From: CAYTEH01 sp964436765
GTDB taxonomy: Bacteria > Patescibacteriota > Gracilibacteria > Peribacterales > Peribacteraceae
Direction of reading: 5' to 3'
DNA: 29,033 nucleotides
Assembly (NCBI GenBank): GCA_964436765.1
Contig: CAYTEH010000017.1
Location: forward strand, 1-29,033
Position 1 is the stretch's first letter. Every line of letters begins with the position of its first letter. The notes under the pieces were generated by a model. That model was given only the letters and a program-made list of their open reading frames with translations. It ran no database searches and was not told the origin of the DNA. Positions 28,385-29,033 of this stretch are shown here, in pieces. The position numbers and the translations under genes are program-made.

Positions 28385-29033
28385 GCATGGCGTCCCCGAA
28401 GGAGAAGAATCTGTACTTCTCTTCGACTGCATGGCGATAGAGTTCCATAATTTTGTCGCGCCCCGCGAACGCGCTCACGAGCATGAGCAGGCTCGACTTC
28501 GGCACATGGAAGTTCGTGATCATCGCATCGACGATCTTGAACCGGTACCCTTCTTTGATAAACAGATTCGTGGTGCCCGATGGCTTCGTGATGACACCCT
28601 TCTCATCGGATGCGGACTCCAGCGTCCGGACCACGGTGGTGCCCACGGCCACGAGGGGACGTCCCGCCTTTTTTGCCGCACTGAGCGCGGAGACGGAATC
28701 GGAATCGATCACGTATTCCTCGGTATGGAGCGCTCCCGCCGTCCACTGTTCCTCCGTGAGCGGCGCGAACGTTCCCAGATGCACGTGGAGCGTCACTTTG
28801 ATGATGCCGATCCCCTGCTCCTGCAACTGCGTGAGGAGCGCATCGGTGAAATGCAGCGACGCCGTGGGCGCGGCGATCGATCCCGGGTTCGCGGCGAAGA
28901 CGGTCTGATACTCCCGCCGGAGCTCCTCGGGGCTCAGCGGCGTCCGCTTGATGTAGGGCGGCAGGGGCATGTGGCCGTGCCGCTCCAGCATGGACGTGAG
29001 TTCGGCGATGGGAAACGACGGCGTGAGCAGCCA
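28374..29033 (-). CDS. queA: tRNA preQ1 ribosyltransferase-isomerase (QueA), C-terminal part
   Basis: The open frame runs off the window end, giving the last 219 or so residues of a protein that is usually about 340-350 long. Recognisable segments are GRPLVAVGTTVVRTLES, LFIKEGYRFKIVDAMITNFH, PKSSLLMLVSAFAG and KYRFFSFGDAMLM at the C-terminus, all hallmark QueA stretches. An upstream segment, IIKVTLHVHLGTFAPLTEEQ, also fits. QueA uses the ribosyl group of SAM to turn preQ1 at tRNA position 34 into epoxyqueuosine. The in-frame ATG at 28991 is internal, not the start. Its end overlaps that of the convergent kinase gene by 11 bases. Confidence 0.95.
   Translation of the reverse strand, partial: WLLTPSFPIAELTSMLERHGHMPLPPYIKRTPLSPEELRREYQTVFAANPGSIAAPTASLHFTDALLTQLQEQGIGIIKVTLHVHLGTFAPLTEEQWTAGALHTEEYVIDSDSVSALSAAKKAGRPLVAVGTTVVRTLESASDEKGVITKPSGTTNLFIKEGYRFKIVDAMITNFHVPKSSLLMLVSAFAGRDKIMELYRHAVEEKYRFFSFGDAMLMC

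Noticed and set aside
1..29033. Reassignment of TGA to glycine, as in some CPR lineages
   Set aside because: Several genes end in TGA at the family's normal length (for example 1712, 6552 and 24498, and QueA after its C-terminal motif), and no conserved Gly is coded by TGA.
1..29033. tRNA, rRNA or riboswitch genes
   Set aside because: No gap between genes exceeds 300 bases and no cloverleaf, rRNA stretch or known riboswitch core was seen in the gaps by eye.

Overview
The window is GC-rich, gene-dense and bacterial, with 24 supportable genes, one broken small ORF and no rRNA or tRNA gene. TGA works as an ordinary stop: several genes end in it where read-through would destroy them. Many products are exported and carry Ser-rich, Pro-rich or Gly-rich linkers. 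Sorting signals of the LPxxG type and a sortase point to a monoderm-like envelope. Together with the missing Shine-Dalgarno motifs, this suggests a Candidate Phyla Radiation lineage close to Peribacteria/Peregrinibacteria. That placement is inference from style, not from a marker gene.

Layout. 1-4.4 kb: a His/Met-rich secreted helical protein, a small hypothetical protein, a DUF1761 membrane protein, a small secreted Cys-rich protein, and a divergent pair of an RlmI-like methyltransferase and a BaiN/HI0933-type flavoprotein. 4.5-8.1 kb: a surface block with a sorted protein bearing curlin-like repeats and a Gly/Ser-rich stalk, a sortase, a CAP-domain protein and a DUF305 membrane protein. 8.1-16.6 kb (minus strand): a thioester alpha-2-macroglobulin followed by penicillin-binding protein 1C, a known envelope-defence pair. 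16.7-19.8 kb: a frameshifted 30-residue membrane ORF, two small proteins, a CPA1-type cation/proton antiporter and a DedA-like membrane protein. 19.9-24.5 kb: a second sortase substrate (LPATG), an HtrA protease, an M23 peptidase and a CuA-like cupredoxin lipoprotein. 24.7-29.0 kb: an ABC exporter pair, an unrecognised exported protein, a Ser/Thr protein kinase and the 3' part of queA.

The genes read mostly as an envelope maintenance and stress set: cell-wall synthesis and cleavage, protease defence, surface-protein anchoring and ion homeostasis. The most interesting signal is regulatory. A direct repeat of the form TTAA[T/C]C-N5-TTAA[T/C][C/G] lies 8-9 bases upstream of the -10 hexamer at three separate promoters: the His/Met-rich protein, HtrA and the cupredoxin. 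That is the layout of an OmpR-family response-regulator operator and may define an unnamed envelope/metal stress regulon.

Two start modes recur. Eight genes have a -10 hexamer only 6-9 bases before the ATG, so they are probably leaderless or nearly so. About a dozen others have a short pyrimidine-rich leader with no Shine-Dalgarno motif. Several hairpin-forming repeat elements are scattered between genes, and one lies in frame inside the methyltransferase gene. No gap between genes exceeds 300 bases.
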